Source: Marinomonas sp. MED121 (GTDB lineage Bacteria; Pseudomonadota; Gammaproteobacteria; Pseudomonadales; Marinomonadaceae). From it: DNA of 64,000 nt. The DNA lies in contig NZ_CH672429.1 in assembly GCF_000153025.1 (NCBI RefSeq), positions 547,079 to 611,078 of the forward strand, read 5' to 3'. The notes under the pieces are model-generated. The model saw only the letters and a program-made list of their open reading frames with translations. It was not told the DNA's origin and searched no databases. A program made the translations under genes and the position numbers. Of this stretch, positions 18,031-27,757 are shown piece by piece; the first letter of the stretch is position 1; the number at the start of each line of letters is the position of its first letter.

Positions 18031-19011
18031 ATGTTAATATTTTTACTAAGAAGACTTTTTCAAGCCTGTGTAGTACTCACCGTCATTAGTATTCTCAGCT
18101 TTGTAATTCAAGACAGCCTTGGGGACCCTGTTCGACAAATGGTTGGCCAAAGCATTTCACCTGTCGAAATTGAAAAAATCAGAGAGGAACAGGGGCTTAA
18201 CGATACCAAGTTTGAACAATACACACGCTATGCATCGAATGTATTGCAAGGGGATTTTGGACACTCCTATTTTTATAAGGAGCCTGCACTTGATGTAATC
18301 TTAAAAAAGCTGCCCGCGACCTTTGAACTCGCTTTCTCAGCCATAGTTATTATCATTTTAGTCTCAGTTCCCTGTGGGATTTACGCGGCTATTCGTCCCA
18401 AAAACATTCTTGCCAAGTTTTTAATGTTCTCCAGTACCATCGGCTTATCGGTACCCATTTTTATTGTCGGAATCTTCTTACTTTACACCTTCTCGATTGA
18501 GCTACAGTGGACTCCTAGCTTTGGCCGTGGTGATACTGTCTTAGTACTTGGCATTTGGGAGACAGGCTTTTTAACCTTGGATGGGCTTAGCCATCTAATC
18601 TTACCCAGCTTATCTCTGGCAATTGCCTTACTGCCTATGTTTGTTAGGCTAATTCGCTCTGAAATGTTGGAAGTCCTGCATTCTGAATATGTTAAATATG
18701 CTTGGGCAAAAGGCCTTTCCCCTGCACGAATATATTTTGTCCATGCCCTTAAAAACACCATGCTACCTATTATAACCATTGGCGGTATTCAGGTTGGTAC
18801 TCTCGTTGCTTATACCATTTTGACAGAAACTATTTTCCAATGGCCAGGTATGGGCAGCCTTTTCTTAGATGCCGTTAATCGAGTAGATAGCCCTCTTATT
18901 TCTGCCTATCTCATGGTTGTTGGCGCCATTTTTGTTATCTCAAATACCTTGGTGGATCTGATTTATGGCTATATCAATCCAACCGTTAGACTTGCGAGCC
19001 ATGGTTTATGA
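18031..19011 (+). CDS. Peptide-type ABC transporter permease (DppB-like)
   Basis: A 326-residue inner-membrane protein with about six membrane helices. The start MLIFLLRRLFQACVVLTVISILSF and GDPVRQMVG are typical of DppB/OppB, and the EAA coupling loop is visible at EYVKYAWAKGLSPARIYFVHALKN. The conserved ending includes GTLVAYTILTETIFQWPGMGSLF. It overlaps the next permease gene by four bases (ATGA), so the two are coupled. Confidence 0.9.
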   Translation: MLIFLLRRLFQACVVLTVISILSFVIQDSLGDPVRQMVGQSISPVEIEKIREEQGLNDTKFEQYTRYASNVLQGDFGHSYFYKEPALDVILKKLPATFELAFSAIVIIILVSVPCGIYAAIRPKNILAKFLMFSSTIGLSVPIFIVGIFLLYTFSIELQWTPSFGRGDTVLVLGIWETGFLTLDGLSHLILPSLSLAIALLPMFVRLIRSEMLEVLHSEYVKYAWAKGLSPARIYFVHALKNTMLPIITIGGIQVGTLVAYTILTETIFQWPGMGSLFLDAVNRVDSPLISAYLMVVGAIFVISNTLVDLIYGYINPTVRLASHGL

Positions 19012-19946
19012 AGTACTCTGTTAAGGAAATGTCTCTGCCTATTAGTAAGCAGAGGTTTAAACATATATGGAATGGCTTTCTAAGTGATAAGCTCGCTGTA
19101 TTGTCACTGGTTATCTTTATTTTTTATTGTGTGGTCGCTCTTGCCGCGCCTTTGATAGCGCCTTTTGACCCTTATGATCCTCAATTTATGGATCTAGAAA
19201 ACTCAGAGATTCCCCCCTATTGGATCAGTGGTGATGATCGTTTTTTATTAGGCACTGACGCCCAAGGTAGAGATTTACTTTCCACCATTTTATATGGCAC
19301 CCGCTTATCCTTAAGCATTGGTTTGTTGGCCGTTATTATCCAAGCAGGATTGGGCATATTTATTGGCTTAACCGCAGGTTATGCAGGTGGAAAACTAGAC
19401 AACTTTTTTATGCGTTGTGCTGATATTCAATTGTCATTTTCAACCATGATGATTGCCATTGTATTCCTTGCTATCTTTCAAACCTTATTTGGCAGCGACT
19501 ACTATCAACAACTTGCTATGCTGATGCTAATTTTAGTCATAGGCTTGGCAGAATGGCCTCTTTTTGCCAGAACCATTCGTGCTTCTGTGTTAGCTGAAAA
19601 GCAAAAAGAATACGTGGATGCTGCGCGAATTATGGGGATAGGCCCAATGCGTATTATGTTTAAGCACATTTTGCCTAATACCATGTCTCCTCTTTTAGTC
19701 ATTTTTACGATTCAAATCGCTAATGCCATTGTGGCAGAAGCAGCGCTCTCCTTTTTAGGATTAGGCATGCCAGTATCTGAACCTTCCCTAGGTTCTCTTA
19801 TATCCATTGGCTTTAGCTATGTTTTTTCGGGTGCTTGGTGGATTTGTATTATCCCGAGTGCCACCTTAATTCTCCTGATTTTAGTGATGAACCTATTAGG
19901 TGATTGGCTAAGAGACCACTTAAACCCCAAAATTTATAAAGACTAA
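19008..19946 (+). CDS. Peptide-type ABC transporter permease (DppC-like)
   Basis: A 312-residue inner-membrane protein with a DppC/OppC-type N-terminal extension (LAAPLIAPFDPYDPQF, LLGTDAQGRDLLSTILYGTRLSL) and an EAA loop EYVDAARIMGIGPMRIMFKHILPNTM. Pairs with the DppB-like permease to form the channel. Starts inside the stop of the previous gene and is followed by the first ATPase after two bases. Confidence 0.9.
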   Translation: MKYSVKEMSLPISKQRFKHIWNGFLSDKLAVLSLVIFIFYCVVALAAPLIAPFDPYDPQFMDLENSEIPPYWISGDDRFLLGTDAQGRDLLSTILYGTRLSLSIGLLAVIIQAGLGIFIGLTAGYAGGKLDNFFMRCADIQLSFSTMMIAIVFLAIFQTLFGSDYYQQLAMLMLILVIGLAEWPLFARTIRASVLAEKQKEYVDAARIMGIGPMRIMFKHILPNTMSPLLVIFTIQIANAIVAEAALSFLGLGMPVSEPSLGSLISIGFSYVFSGAWWICIIPSATLILLILVMNLLGDWLRDHLNPKIYKD

Positions 19947-19948
19947 TC

Positions 19949-20941
19949 ATGGCCTTATTAGACGTCAGTAATTTAAATGTCTGCTTTGGTTTAAAGTCAG
20001 GCTTAGTAAAAGCACTTTATGATGTGAGCTTTCGCTTAGAGCGAGGTGAGCGCATTGCCTTAGTGGGTGAATCGGGAGCAGGGAAATCAATCCTTGGCTT
20101 TTCAATTGTTAATCTCATCAGCAAACCAGGATTTATTGAGTCAGGCTCAATCAAACTTGACGGAAAAGAACTAACGAGTCTTTCGAACCGTCAATTAAGG
20201 CATGTACGTGGTAAACGTATCGCCATGATATTCCAAGACCCTATGATGACGCTCAACCCTGTGATCAGTGTCGGCATTCAAATGGTTGAAGCGATTCGTA
20301 GCCATACGCCAATGAGTAAAAAAGATGCGAAAAAAATCGCATTGGATAGACTTGCTCAGGTTCAAATTCCTTCCCCTGAACTCAGATTTGAGCAGTATCC
20401 CCATGAATTGTCTGGCGGCATGAGGCAACGAGTGATTATTGCGGTTGCCATGATACTCAACCCTGACATTATTATTGCAGATGAACCGACGACAGCCCTT
20501 GATGTGACGATTCAGGCTGAGATTTTAGAACTTCTCAAGCATATGTGTGAAGTTTGTAATGTGGCACTCATTCTTATCACTCATGATTTGGGGGTTGTGT
20601 CGAGAATCGCTGAACGCACCATGGTGATGTATGCAGGTCGTATTGTTGAAGAAGGTCCAACACTGGAAATTATTAATGACCCCCAGCACCCTTATACTCA
20701 AGGACTATTAAGCGCATTACCACAGATGGCTCTTCCAGGACAAAGGCTGAATCAAATTGAAGGCAGCATGCCATCATTAATGAACCACCCAAAAGGGTGT
20801 GCCTTTCATCCTAGATGTAAATATGCCACAGAGAAATGCAGTAACGCCCAGCCTAACTATATCTATTCGGGTATTTCCACCGTTGCCTGCTATATGGTCG
20901 AAGATATGCTAGAAGAATTTTCGGAGTATAGGGATCTATGA
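19949..20941 (+). CDS. Peptide-type ABC transporter ATPase (DppD-like)
   Basis: A 330-residue ATP-binding subunit with Walker A GESGAGKS, the ABC signature LSGGMRQR, Walker B with DEPTTALD and the H-loop THDLGVV. The C-terminal oligopeptide-transporter extension has CAFHPRCKYATEKC, the cysteine cluster that binds an iron-sulfur centre in related proteins. Its last four bases (ATGA) overlap the second ATPase gene. Confidence 0.92.
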   Translation: MALLDVSNLNVCFGLKSGLVKALYDVSFRLERGERIALVGESGAGKSILGFSIVNLISKPGFIESGSIKLDGKELTSLSNRQLRHVRGKRIAMIFQDPMMTLNPVISVGIQMVEAIRSHTPMSKKDAKKIALDRLAQVQIPSPELRFEQYPHELSGGMRQRVIIAVAMILNPDIIIADEPTTALDVTIQAEILELLKHMCEVCNVALILITHDLGVVSRIAERTMVMYAGRIVEEGPTLEIINDPQHPYTQGLLSALPQMALPGQRLNQIEGSMPSLMNHPKGCAFHPRCKYATEKCSNAQPNYIYSGISTVACYMVEDMLEEFSEYRDL

Positions 20942-21951
20942 AGAACACTCCGCTAATCCAGTTAAGTGGCGTTGAAAAACGTTTTGATATTGAGCAAAGT
21001 TGGCTCAATGAAGTACGTATCAACAAAGGAAAAATTAGCCGTAAAAAAGAACAAGTACACGCGCTAAATGGCGTCAATCTGACCATTCAAAAAGGTGAGT
21101 CTCTTTGTGTTGTGGGAGAAACAGGTTGCGGAAAATCAACCTTAGCCCGTGTCATCCTGGGGCTTAACTCTTTAAGCGCTGGACAAATACACTATCAAGA
21201 TCAACGCATTGATAACTTGAATGAACGTCAACGTATGCTCTTTAGACGTAGTATGCAGATGATTTTTCAAAACCCATATGCCTCATTAAATCCAAGAATG
21301 ACAATCTATCAAACTTTGTCAGAGCCTGTGTCTTTTCACAACCCTCAGTTGTCGCAAGACGATGTGGACTATAAAGTTGCCAAGCTAATGGAATCCGTTG
21401 ATCTAAGCCCTGATTTAAGCGATTACTACCCGCACGAATTTTCAGGGGGCCAAAGGCAACGTATTAGTATTGCACGAGCCTTGTCGGTTGACCCTGATTT
21501 TATTGTGGCTGATGAACCATTGGCAGCCCTTGATGTATCTGTGCAGGCTCAGGTACTGAATTTGATGATGGATAAGCAAGAAGAGAGAGGCTTAACCTAT
21601 CTCTTTATTACCCATGACTTGACTGTGGTAGAACACTTTTCAAATCGTGTCGCTGTGATGTACTTAGGAAAAGTATGTGAGCTTGCAGATACAAAAACCC
21701 TGTTTAAAAGCCCTAAACACCCCTATACACAAGCACTTTTATCAGCGATCCCTCGCCTTGATAACAATTCAATACAGCCCATACGTTTAGTGGGAGAAGT
21801 GCCCACCCCCTTTAACAAACCTCAAGGCTGTGTATTTCAAGCAAGGTGCGCCCATGCAAATGATCGCTGTAAAATAGAAGAGCCCAAAATGGTACTACAA
21901 GGTGACACAAGTTCAGTCGCTTGCCATGCCGTAGAAGAGGGACGAATTTAA
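20938..21951 (+). CDS. Peptide-type ABC transporter ATPase (DppF-like)
   Basis: A 337-residue second ATPase of the same transporter. Walker A GETGCGKST, signature FSGGQRQR, Walker B FIVADEPLAALD, H-loop ITHDLTVV. The C-terminus again carries a cysteine cluster CVFQARCAHANDRC. The first half has an extra segment (SWLNEVRINKGKISRKKEQVHALNG) before the core, common in DppF/OppF. Last structural gene of the five-gene operon. Confidence 0.92.
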   Translation: MKNTPLIQLSGVEKRFDIEQSWLNEVRINKGKISRKKEQVHALNGVNLTIQKGESLCVVGETGCGKSTLARVILGLNSLSAGQIHYQDQRIDNLNERQRMLFRRSMQMIFQNPYASLNPRMTIYQTLSEPVSFHNPQLSQDDVDYKVAKLMESVDLSPDLSDYYPHEFSGGQRQRISIARALSVDPDFIVADEPLAALDVSVQAQVLNLMMDKQEERGLTYLFITHDLTVVEHFSNRVAVMYLGKVCELADTKTLFKSPKHPYTQALLSAIPRLDNNSIQPIRLVGEVPTPFNKPQGCVFQARCAHANDRCKIEEPKMVLQGDTSSVACHAVEEGRI

Positions 21952-22033
21952 TGATTAAATTTTCTCTCTTTTGTTTAACCAGTTTAAATGAAAATAAGAA
22001 TGCTAAAGAAACACTGTCTTTGGAGGCCTCATT

Positions 22034-22969
22034 ATGGAAATAAGGTGGCTTGAAGATTTTATTGCACTTGCACGCACTCGACATTTCTCCCGAGCAGCTG
22101 ACGAGCAACATGTGACTCAACCCACATTTAGTCGTCGTATCAAATTGCTCGAAGATGAAATGAAAGTCACACTCATTGACAGGAACACCTTGCCATTATC
22201 CCTGACACCAGCAGGTGATGTGTTTTTGCAAAGTGCTGAGCTTATCACCAGACAATTAAGAGATGCTAAAGAGCGTTGCCAAGAGATTCGCAAACAAGAA
22301 GAGTCCCAGGTTAGTTTTGTCACAACTCAAACCCTCTTCTTAAGTTTTTATAAAGATTGGCTTGAGCCATTTTGTGAGAGCATTAACCTAGATATGGATG
22401 TCAACATGAAGTCCAGTGCTTGGGTTGCAGCAGATTTTGTTAATGCTCTGGTTGAAAAGCAATGTGACCTCATGCTTTGTTTCTGGCATCCCGCCATTAA
22501 CTTTGTCAGAGGTTTAGATGACGAGAACTATGAGTATCTGGTTATCGCTCAAGAGACCCTTGTACCTTATAGTGCAACAGATGAGGATGGCCAAGCTAAA
22601 TACACATTACCAGGCTCAAGACGCAAACCCATTCCTGTCATTAGCTATACAGAGAACTCCTTTCTCCAGCCAGTTATACAACATCATTTACAAAGGCAAA
22701 GAGAGGTTCCTCAACTACACACTCTGAATGAAAATTTACATTCAGTCAGTGTAAAAGCCATGGTCAAAGAAGGCTTTGGCATTGGTTGGCTACCTGAAAG
22801 GCTGATGTCAGACAATCTTGAATACGGCAAGGTTGCACTAGCGGGTGAGAAGCAATGGCATATCCCATTGGAAATCAGACTTTATAAGTCTCGCTTCAAT
22901 CAAAACCCTAACCTAGTGCATTTTTGGCAAAAAGTGATGACTGAGCTTAAGCTAGATAATCGTCCCTAA
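22034..22969 (+). CDS. HypT-like LysR-family regulator
   Basis: A 311-residue LysR regulator with GGAGG at ideal spacing before ATG. The helix-turn-helix reads FSRAADEQHVTQPTFSRRIKLLEDEM. The layout, with SRRI instead of the common SRQI and conserved blocks such as ISYTENSFLQP and GFGIGWLPERL, resembles the hypochlorite-responsive HypT (YjiE) subfamily. It lies 82 bases after the ABC transporter operon on the same strand, so it may be part of that transcript or regulate it. Ligand unknown. Confidence 0.75.
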   Translation: MEIRWLEDFIALARTRHFSRAADEQHVTQPTFSRRIKLLEDEMKVTLIDRNTLPLSLTPAGDVFLQSAELITRQLRDAKERCQEIRKQEESQVSFVTTQTLFLSFYKDWLEPFCESINLDMDVNMKSSAWVAADFVNALVEKQCDLMLCFWHPAINFVRGLDDENYEYLVIAQETLVPYSATDEDGQAKYTLPGSRRKPIPVISYTENSFLQPVIQHHLQRQREVPQLHTLNENLHSVSVKAMVKEGFGIGWLPERLMSDNLEYGKVALAGEKQWHIPLEIRLYKSRFNQNPNLVHFWQKVMTELKLDNRP

Positions 22970-22986
22970 GCTTAAATAAAACGATA

Positions 22987-23023
22987 AAAAAGGGGAATAC
23001 AATCTATTTTGTATTCCCCTTTT
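22987..23023. terminator. Bidirectional terminator between the LysR and GGDEF-EAL genes
   Basis: Long stem AAAAGGGGAATACAA with TTGTATTCCCCTTTT around a short loop. It serves the plus-strand LysR gene and, with its A/T-rich flanks, the convergent minus-strand gene. Confidence 0.88.
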
Positions 23024-23064
23024 CTAAAACTAGGCCTAGAGAACCTGCCCTTTGAAAAACAGAA

Positions 23065-25395
23065 CTAGTCTTCTGCTAATAATGACTTTCTTATTTTCTC
23101 ATCATTTACAGCAAGGTGATCCGCATGGAATGCCTCACCAAATAAGAAGCCTTGGCCAATATTGCAACCAAGCTCTCGTAATACTTCAAGCTGCTTATGA
23201 TTAGTAATCCCTTCAGCAACCACTTGTAGATTCAAAGTTTGACTCATTTTAATAATGGCGGCCGTAATCGCTGCATGATTCACATCTTCAATCATATCGC
23301 GAATAAACACCTGATCTATCTTGATGCAATTAAAAGGAAGGTCTTTAAGGTAACTTAGGCTGGAATAACCGGTACCAAAATCATCTATGGTGATTTTTAC
23401 ACCAAGTCGACTTACTTGTTGCAATAGTTTTGAACAGCGCTCAGCATCCTCAATTAACATAGACTCAGTGACTTCCAACTCCACTTGACTTGGCGAGATA
23501 TCGTAGCGATTAAGGCTTTGTAATAAGACTGAGAAAAAGTCATCTCGTTTAAGTTGAGCAGCGGAGCAGTTAATCGCGATAGGAGGGACACTCAAGCCTT
23601 GTGCTTGCCAATTAAATATCTGACGACAGGTTTGATCTATTACCCACTCTCCTAGCGGTAAGATTATCCCTGACTGTTCTGCAATGGGAATAAACTCCGC
23701 TGGAGATACAACTCCCAGCTCCTCATCACGCCAACGCAGTAAAGCCTCTAAGCCAATGCACTCTAAAGACTCTAAATTTACTTTAGGTTGAAAATAAAGT
23801 TTAAGACCATCATTTTGCATGGCATGACGAAGGCGAGTTTCTATTTTAACGTTACGCGCTAACCTATCCCCAATATCACCATCATAGAAATGATAAATGG
23901 AGCGCCCTAATGCTTTGGCTTTATACATTGCCATATCAGCATTTTTGACTAGAGTCATAGCGTCACTTCCAAAATTAGGAAACAAAGCAACCCCGATACT
24001 GCAACCAATTGTCAAAGTGCGACTATCAATTAAATAACTATGGCTAACCTGAGTAATCACCTCACGACATAAAAGCTTCAAATCCTGATGATTCATTTGC
24101 TCATTCAGTTCAATAAAAGCAAGAAATTCATCTCCGCCTAAGCGCCCTAAAACCGCATCAGCAGGCCATACCGAGGTTAGCCTTTGAGCAACCTTATTTA
24201 GCAGTTTATCACCTACTTCATGGCCAAAAGCTTCGTTCACTGTTTTAAAGTGATCAAGGTCCATGAAAACCACAGCGAGGTTTGTCTGTTTTTCCTTACA
24301 TCTAATAATTGCCTTATCCAACTTTTCATGAATAAAGTAACGAGAATATAAGTTTGTAAGGTCATCAATTTCCAGTTGTCGATTTACACGTCGCATCATG
24401 CTTAAAAATGAGGTATTTAAACTGCGTATATAAACACTCAAAAAAATCGCCAATAACACAAGAGAAACCACAGGCAATAAAATCGTATTCCAGTCATAAA
24501 GTGCAATAGATGAACCTAAATACGCGGTTTCAAGCAACCACACTCTTCCACCATAAAGAATTTCAGTGCCCATGAAGCTTTTATTTTGCCATTGATCAAA
24601 ATCAGCCGGGTGAGAAAGGTAAAAATATTTTTTAGACGCGTTAGCATTCTCCAAATCCGATAATCTAAATAATAAATCATGATCAAATTTAGCATTAAAA
24701 CTTTGCAGCACAGAGGCCACATCAAAAGAAACAGCAACCACCCCTAACCAGTTCTCTTTATTACTACTACGGTCATTAACATCTTGATAAACGTTTTTAC
24801 TCAGCACATAAAAACCCGGCGTTTCAAACTGTCCAATCGTCACATCCGGATTAGAAGCACTAGGTTTTAAAAGCTTCACTTGACGATTATTCCAATCTTG
24901 AGTCGTACGATTAAGTAAAAAAACATCTGGCTCTAAGGTATCAAATCCAAGAAAGCGCTTATCAGGAAAAGCATAGGTAATAGGTAAATATTCACGCCTT
25001 TGACCTTCTGGCAGAATTTGAAAGGCGCCTTTATCTCTTTCAATTTGCTGATCAACAAACGCTGATTTATTTTGATGCAACACACTCTGTGCAAAAAAAC
25101 TATTATAAATAGGGGTTCTTTGATGGTTTATGAGGGTTTGGCTAAATGTATCAAACTCATGGTTTGAAACAAACTCACTTGCATGAAAAAAAGCGGCAAG
25201 CCCAGTGACATCAAGCTCATAAGCATTTAATGAAGATAGAATGGATTCTTCTAATTGCATCGACGCTAACTGCTGATTAGCAGCGATTCGCTTACCATCT
25301 TCTCGCAACAAGCTAAATAAAACGATAAGAGCACACAAGAAAACAAAGAAAAATACAATCAAATGAGCTTGTTTTAAGTACCGCCCTTTTAACAA
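23065..25395 (-). CDS. Cyclic di-GMP turnover protein with CHASE, GGDEF and EAL domains
   Basis: A 776-residue inner-membrane protein. TM1 (about 11-30) and TM2 (about 303-322) bracket a periplasmic CHASE-type sensor. The GGDEF domain has an intact GGDEF at 420-424 (RLGGDEF), and the EAL domain an intact EAL at 550-552 (GLEALLRW) plus DDFGTGYSSLSYLKDLP. Both synthesis and breakdown of cyclic di-GMP are therefore possible, but which dominates cannot be read. It converges with the LysR gene and lies back to back with dbpA. Confidence 0.92.
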   Translation of the reverse strand: MLKGRYLKQAHLIVFFFVFLCALIVLFSLLREDGKRIAANQQLASMQLEESILSSLNAYELDVTGLAAFFHASEFVSNHEFDTFSQTLINHQRTPIYNSFFAQSVLHQNKSAFVDQQIERDKGAFQILPEGQRREYLPITYAFPDKRFLGFDTLEPDVFLLNRTTQDWNNRQVKLLKPSASNPDVTIGQFETPGFYVLSKNVYQDVNDRSSNKENWLGVVAVSFDVASVLQSFNAKFDHDLLFRLSDLENANASKKYFYLSHPADFDQWQNKSFMGTEILYGGRVWLLETAYLGSSIALYDWNTILLPVVSLVLLAIFLSVYIRSLNTSFLSMMRRVNRQLEIDDLTNLYSRYFIHEKLDKAIIRCKEKQTNLAVVFMDLDHFKTVNEAFGHEVGDKLLNKVAQRLTSVWPADAVLGRLGGDEFLAFIELNEQMNHQDLKLLCREVITQVSHSYLIDSRTLTIGCSIGVALFPNFGSDAMTLVKNADMAMYKAKALGRSIYHFYDGDIGDRLARNVKIETRLRHAMQNDGLKLYFQPKVNLESLECIGLEALLRWRDEELGVVSPAEFIPIAEQSGIILPLGEWVIDQTCRQIFNWQAQGLSVPPIAINCSAAQLKRDDFFSVLLQSLNRYDISPSQVELEVTESMLIEDAERCSKLLQQVSRLGVKITIDDFGTGYSSLSYLKDLPFNCIKIDQVFIRDMIEDVNHAAITAAIIKMSQTLNLQVVAEGITNHKQLEVLRELGCNIGQGFLFGEAFHADHLAVNDEKIRKSLLAED

Positions 25396-25574
25396 AATGT
25401 CGCACCTTAATTTAATTTTTAATTCTTAGCTGACACCTTAAGCTAGCTAAAAGAATCAATCCATAGATAAATCGTGAATTCTTTTAGTAGAAGGTTAAAA
25501 ATCGCACCACCCAATTCACAGTATCTGGTATCATTTTGCCCAATCTCCCTTCATTTAATAAATTCAGGTAATTT

Positions 25575-26960
25575 GTGGCTAACTTCTCCCATAACTTAGA
25601 TATCCAGCTTCCGACAAAACTCACCGCGTTACTGTCGGATTTAGGGTTTGAAACGTTTACACCTATTCAAGCTCAGACTCTGCCTAGCATTCTATCAGAT
25701 AATGACATTCTAGCGCAGGCTCAAACAGGCAGTGGTAAAACATTAGCCTTTGCCATTGGCATGCTAATGAAAATAAATCCTCGCTATTTTGGAGTGCAAG
25801 GCTTAGTTATGTGTCCGACAAGAGAGTTGGCTGACCAAGTATGTAAAGAGATTCGTAAAACAGCCCGATTCTTAGAAAACATTAAAGTACTAAGCTTGTG
25901 CGGCGGAATGCCGTTTGGTCCACAAATAGGTTCTCTAGAGCATGGTGCTCACATTGTGGTGGGGACACCGGGCCGTCTTTTAGAGCATGTGCGCAAAGGC
26001 ACTTTAAGATTAGACAGTCTTAACACGCTAGTTTTAGATGAAGCGGATCGCATGTTAGATATGGGCTTTGTCGACAGTATTCGCACCTTAGTCGAAAGCA
26101 CACCTAAGAAGCGTCAAACTCTCATGTTCTCAGCAACCTACCCAGAGACAATTGGCAAAATTAGCGCAGAGTTCCAACACAACCCAAAAACCATCAAGGT
26201 TGAAGCCACTCAAGAGTCAAAACCTGATATTAAGCAGTTCTTTGTCAAGAGTAATAAGGATGATAAACCTTATGCACTGATGAGTGCTGTTCGTTACCAG
26301 AACCCAGAACAAGCGATTGTTTTTTGTAATACCAAAATTGAGTGTCAAACCATTGCAGACTTTCTAGTCGATCATAAAATCAGTGCTAAAGCGATTCACG
26401 GCGACTTAGAGCAAAGAGATAGGGACCAGGTCTTGGTGCAATTTAGTAACGCTAGCTGCCGTATTCTTGTGGCAACCGATGTGGCAGCCCGTGGTATCGA
26501 CGTGAAAGAAGTTGATACTGTCATTAACTATGACACAACACGTGATATCGATGTGCATACCCACAGAATCGGTCGTACAGGCCGTGCCGGTAATAAAGGG
26601 GTTGCGATTAACCTGGTGACAGATAAAGACACCTATAAAGTGAAAGACATAGAAGACAGGTTTGAAATTCAAGCTGACTATCTAGAACTTGATCCTAAAT
26701 ATGATGCTGAGTTCCGTCTCATACCTAACATGACAACAATTTGCTTTGATGCGGGCCGTAAAGACAAGCTAAGACCTGGCGATATTGTTGGCGCATTAAC
26801 CGCAGGAGTCGGCCTTGCCAAAGACGAAGTAGGTAAGATCAATGTTTTCGATCGCCGTGCTTATGTCGCTATTGCCAATAAACAAGCCAAGTATGTGGTC
26901 AGCGAGCTACAAACGAAAAAAATTAAAGGACGCACTATTAAGGTACGTATCGTACGTTAA
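25575..26960 (+). CDS. dbpA: ATP-dependent RNA helicase DbpA
   Basis: A 461-residue DEAD-box helicase that acts on 23S rRNA helix 92 during 50S assembly. Helicase motifs: FTPIQAQTLP, AQTGSGKT, PTREL, GTPGR, DEAD in LVLDEADRMLDMGF, SAT in FSATYPE, and HRIGRTGRAG. The C-terminal DbpA RNA-binding domain begins near 390 (TICFDAGRKDKLRPGDIVGALT) and ends KKIKGRTIKVRIVR. The start is a GTG (VANFSHNLDIQLPTKL). No other gene shares its transcript upstream. Confidence 0.92.
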   Translation: MANFSHNLDIQLPTKLTALLSDLGFETFTPIQAQTLPSILSDNDILAQAQTGSGKTLAFAIGMLMKINPRYFGVQGLVMCPTRELADQVCKEIRKTARFLENIKVLSLCGGMPFGPQIGSLEHGAHIVVGTPGRLLEHVRKGTLRLDSLNTLVLDEADRMLDMGFVDSIRTLVESTPKKRQTLMFSATYPETIGKISAEFQHNPKTIKVEATQESKPDIKQFFVKSNKDDKPYALMSAVRYQNPEQAIVFCNTKIECQTIADFLVDHKISAKAIHGDLEQRDRDQVLVQFSNASCRILVATDVAARGIDVKEVDTVINYDTTRDIDVHTHRIGRTGRAGNKGVAINLVTDKDTYKVKDIEDRFEIQADYLELDPKYDAEFRLIPNMTTICFDAGRKDKLRPGDIVGALTAGVGLAKDEVGKINVFDRRAYVAIANKQAKYVVSELQTKKIKGRTIKVRIVR

Positions 26961-27019
26961 TAGCAAAACAGGCCCAGTTCATTTCACTCACTGGGCCGCT
27001 GTTTTATAAAGGATGCTTA

Positions 27020-27400
27020 ATGGCTGCTTATCATTTTTTGTTTAACCTGTATGCTCGCTGGCAAATCCCCCTCTTTTTGATTGGCTGGATTGGCATTAGT
27101 TTAGCGACCCTTCTCCCAGCAGAGCAGCTCCCTTCTGCACCTGGCTCAGATAAGCTTCATCACGTTTTAGGGTTTGCAGCTTGGGCACTTATGCCAGCGG
27201 CAGGTGATTTCAAGCGTTTCTCGCTTCTTTGCCTCTTCATTGCTTATTGGGGCGGGGCCATTGAAGTCATACAGCCTTATGTTAACCGCTATGGAGAATG
27301 GGCAGATTTTGCAGGCGACCTTCTTGGCGTTGCCATTGTCTTTCTTCTTGTCCTTCTCATCAGAAAATACCCACTCATTAAACGCCCTAAACAAGCCTAA
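27020..27400 (+). CDS. VanZ-like membrane protein
   Basis: A 126-residue protein with three or four hydrophobic helices (about 17-35, 45-60, 66-84 and 96-115). The family sequence DKLHHVLGFAAWALM and IEVIQPYVNRYGEWADFAGDLLGVAIVF matches small proteobacterial VanZ-like proteins; the role is unknown. Located 59 bases after dbpA, possibly cotranscribed. Confidence 0.78.
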   Translation: MAAYHFLFNLYARWQIPLFLIGWIGISLATLLPAEQLPSAPGSDKLHHVLGFAAWALMPAAGDFKRFSLLCLFIAYWGGAIEVIQPYVNRYGEWADFAGDLLGVAIVFLLVLLIRKYPLIKRPKQA

Positions 27401-27757
27401 AGCGGTTATCTAACAGGGCTCACTTTTACCTTCTTAGAGACAAAACCTAACTTTTGTCTTCGCTTTTTCCAGTAAAAACTGAATTGGCATTCTTTTTTAA
27501 ACAATATTTATCAAAATTCATGTTTGACTTATCGCAAGCAAAATCAAATAAATTCAATATGATACCCCTCCTATGTCAGTCACTAAGTGAAAAATCACCT
27601 GTTTTTTTCACATGAGGAAAAAAGAAAGTCTTAAAAATCTTTGACCGATCGGACAATGTTTAGCTAGAATGAAAATACATAATAACTAAAGTACGTCATA
27701 ATTTATGAATGATTCAGCAGTCATGAATCCTCATAAAAAGGCACAGGAGGATACACC
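27401..27757. other. Intergenic region upstream of the xdh operon
   Basis: About 360 bases with no open gene. It contains a readable sigma-70-type promoter with an overlapping palindromic operator (27641-27670) and a strong AGGAGG Shine-Dalgarno at 27745-27750 just before the TTG start of xdhA. No terminator or RNA gene recognised. Confidence 0.6.
27641..27670 (+). promoter_or_regulatory. Promoter with overlapping operator upstream of xdhA
   Basis: A -35 TTGACC at 27641-27646, 18-base spacer, and -10 TAGAAT at 27665-27670. The -35 is embedded in TTGACCGA-TCGGACAA (27641-27656), whose halves are inverted copies with one mismatch. This shape is like TetR-family operators of nucleobase catabolism (RutR binds TTGACCA-N2-TGGTCAA), suggesting repression by a regulator not in the window. 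Positions are seen; identity of the regulator is inference. Confidence 0.6.

Noticed and set aside
21812..22120. Minus-strand open frame across the end of the ABC operon and start of the LysR gene
   Set aside because: Overlaps two certain genes on the other strand; no ribosome binding site or domain.
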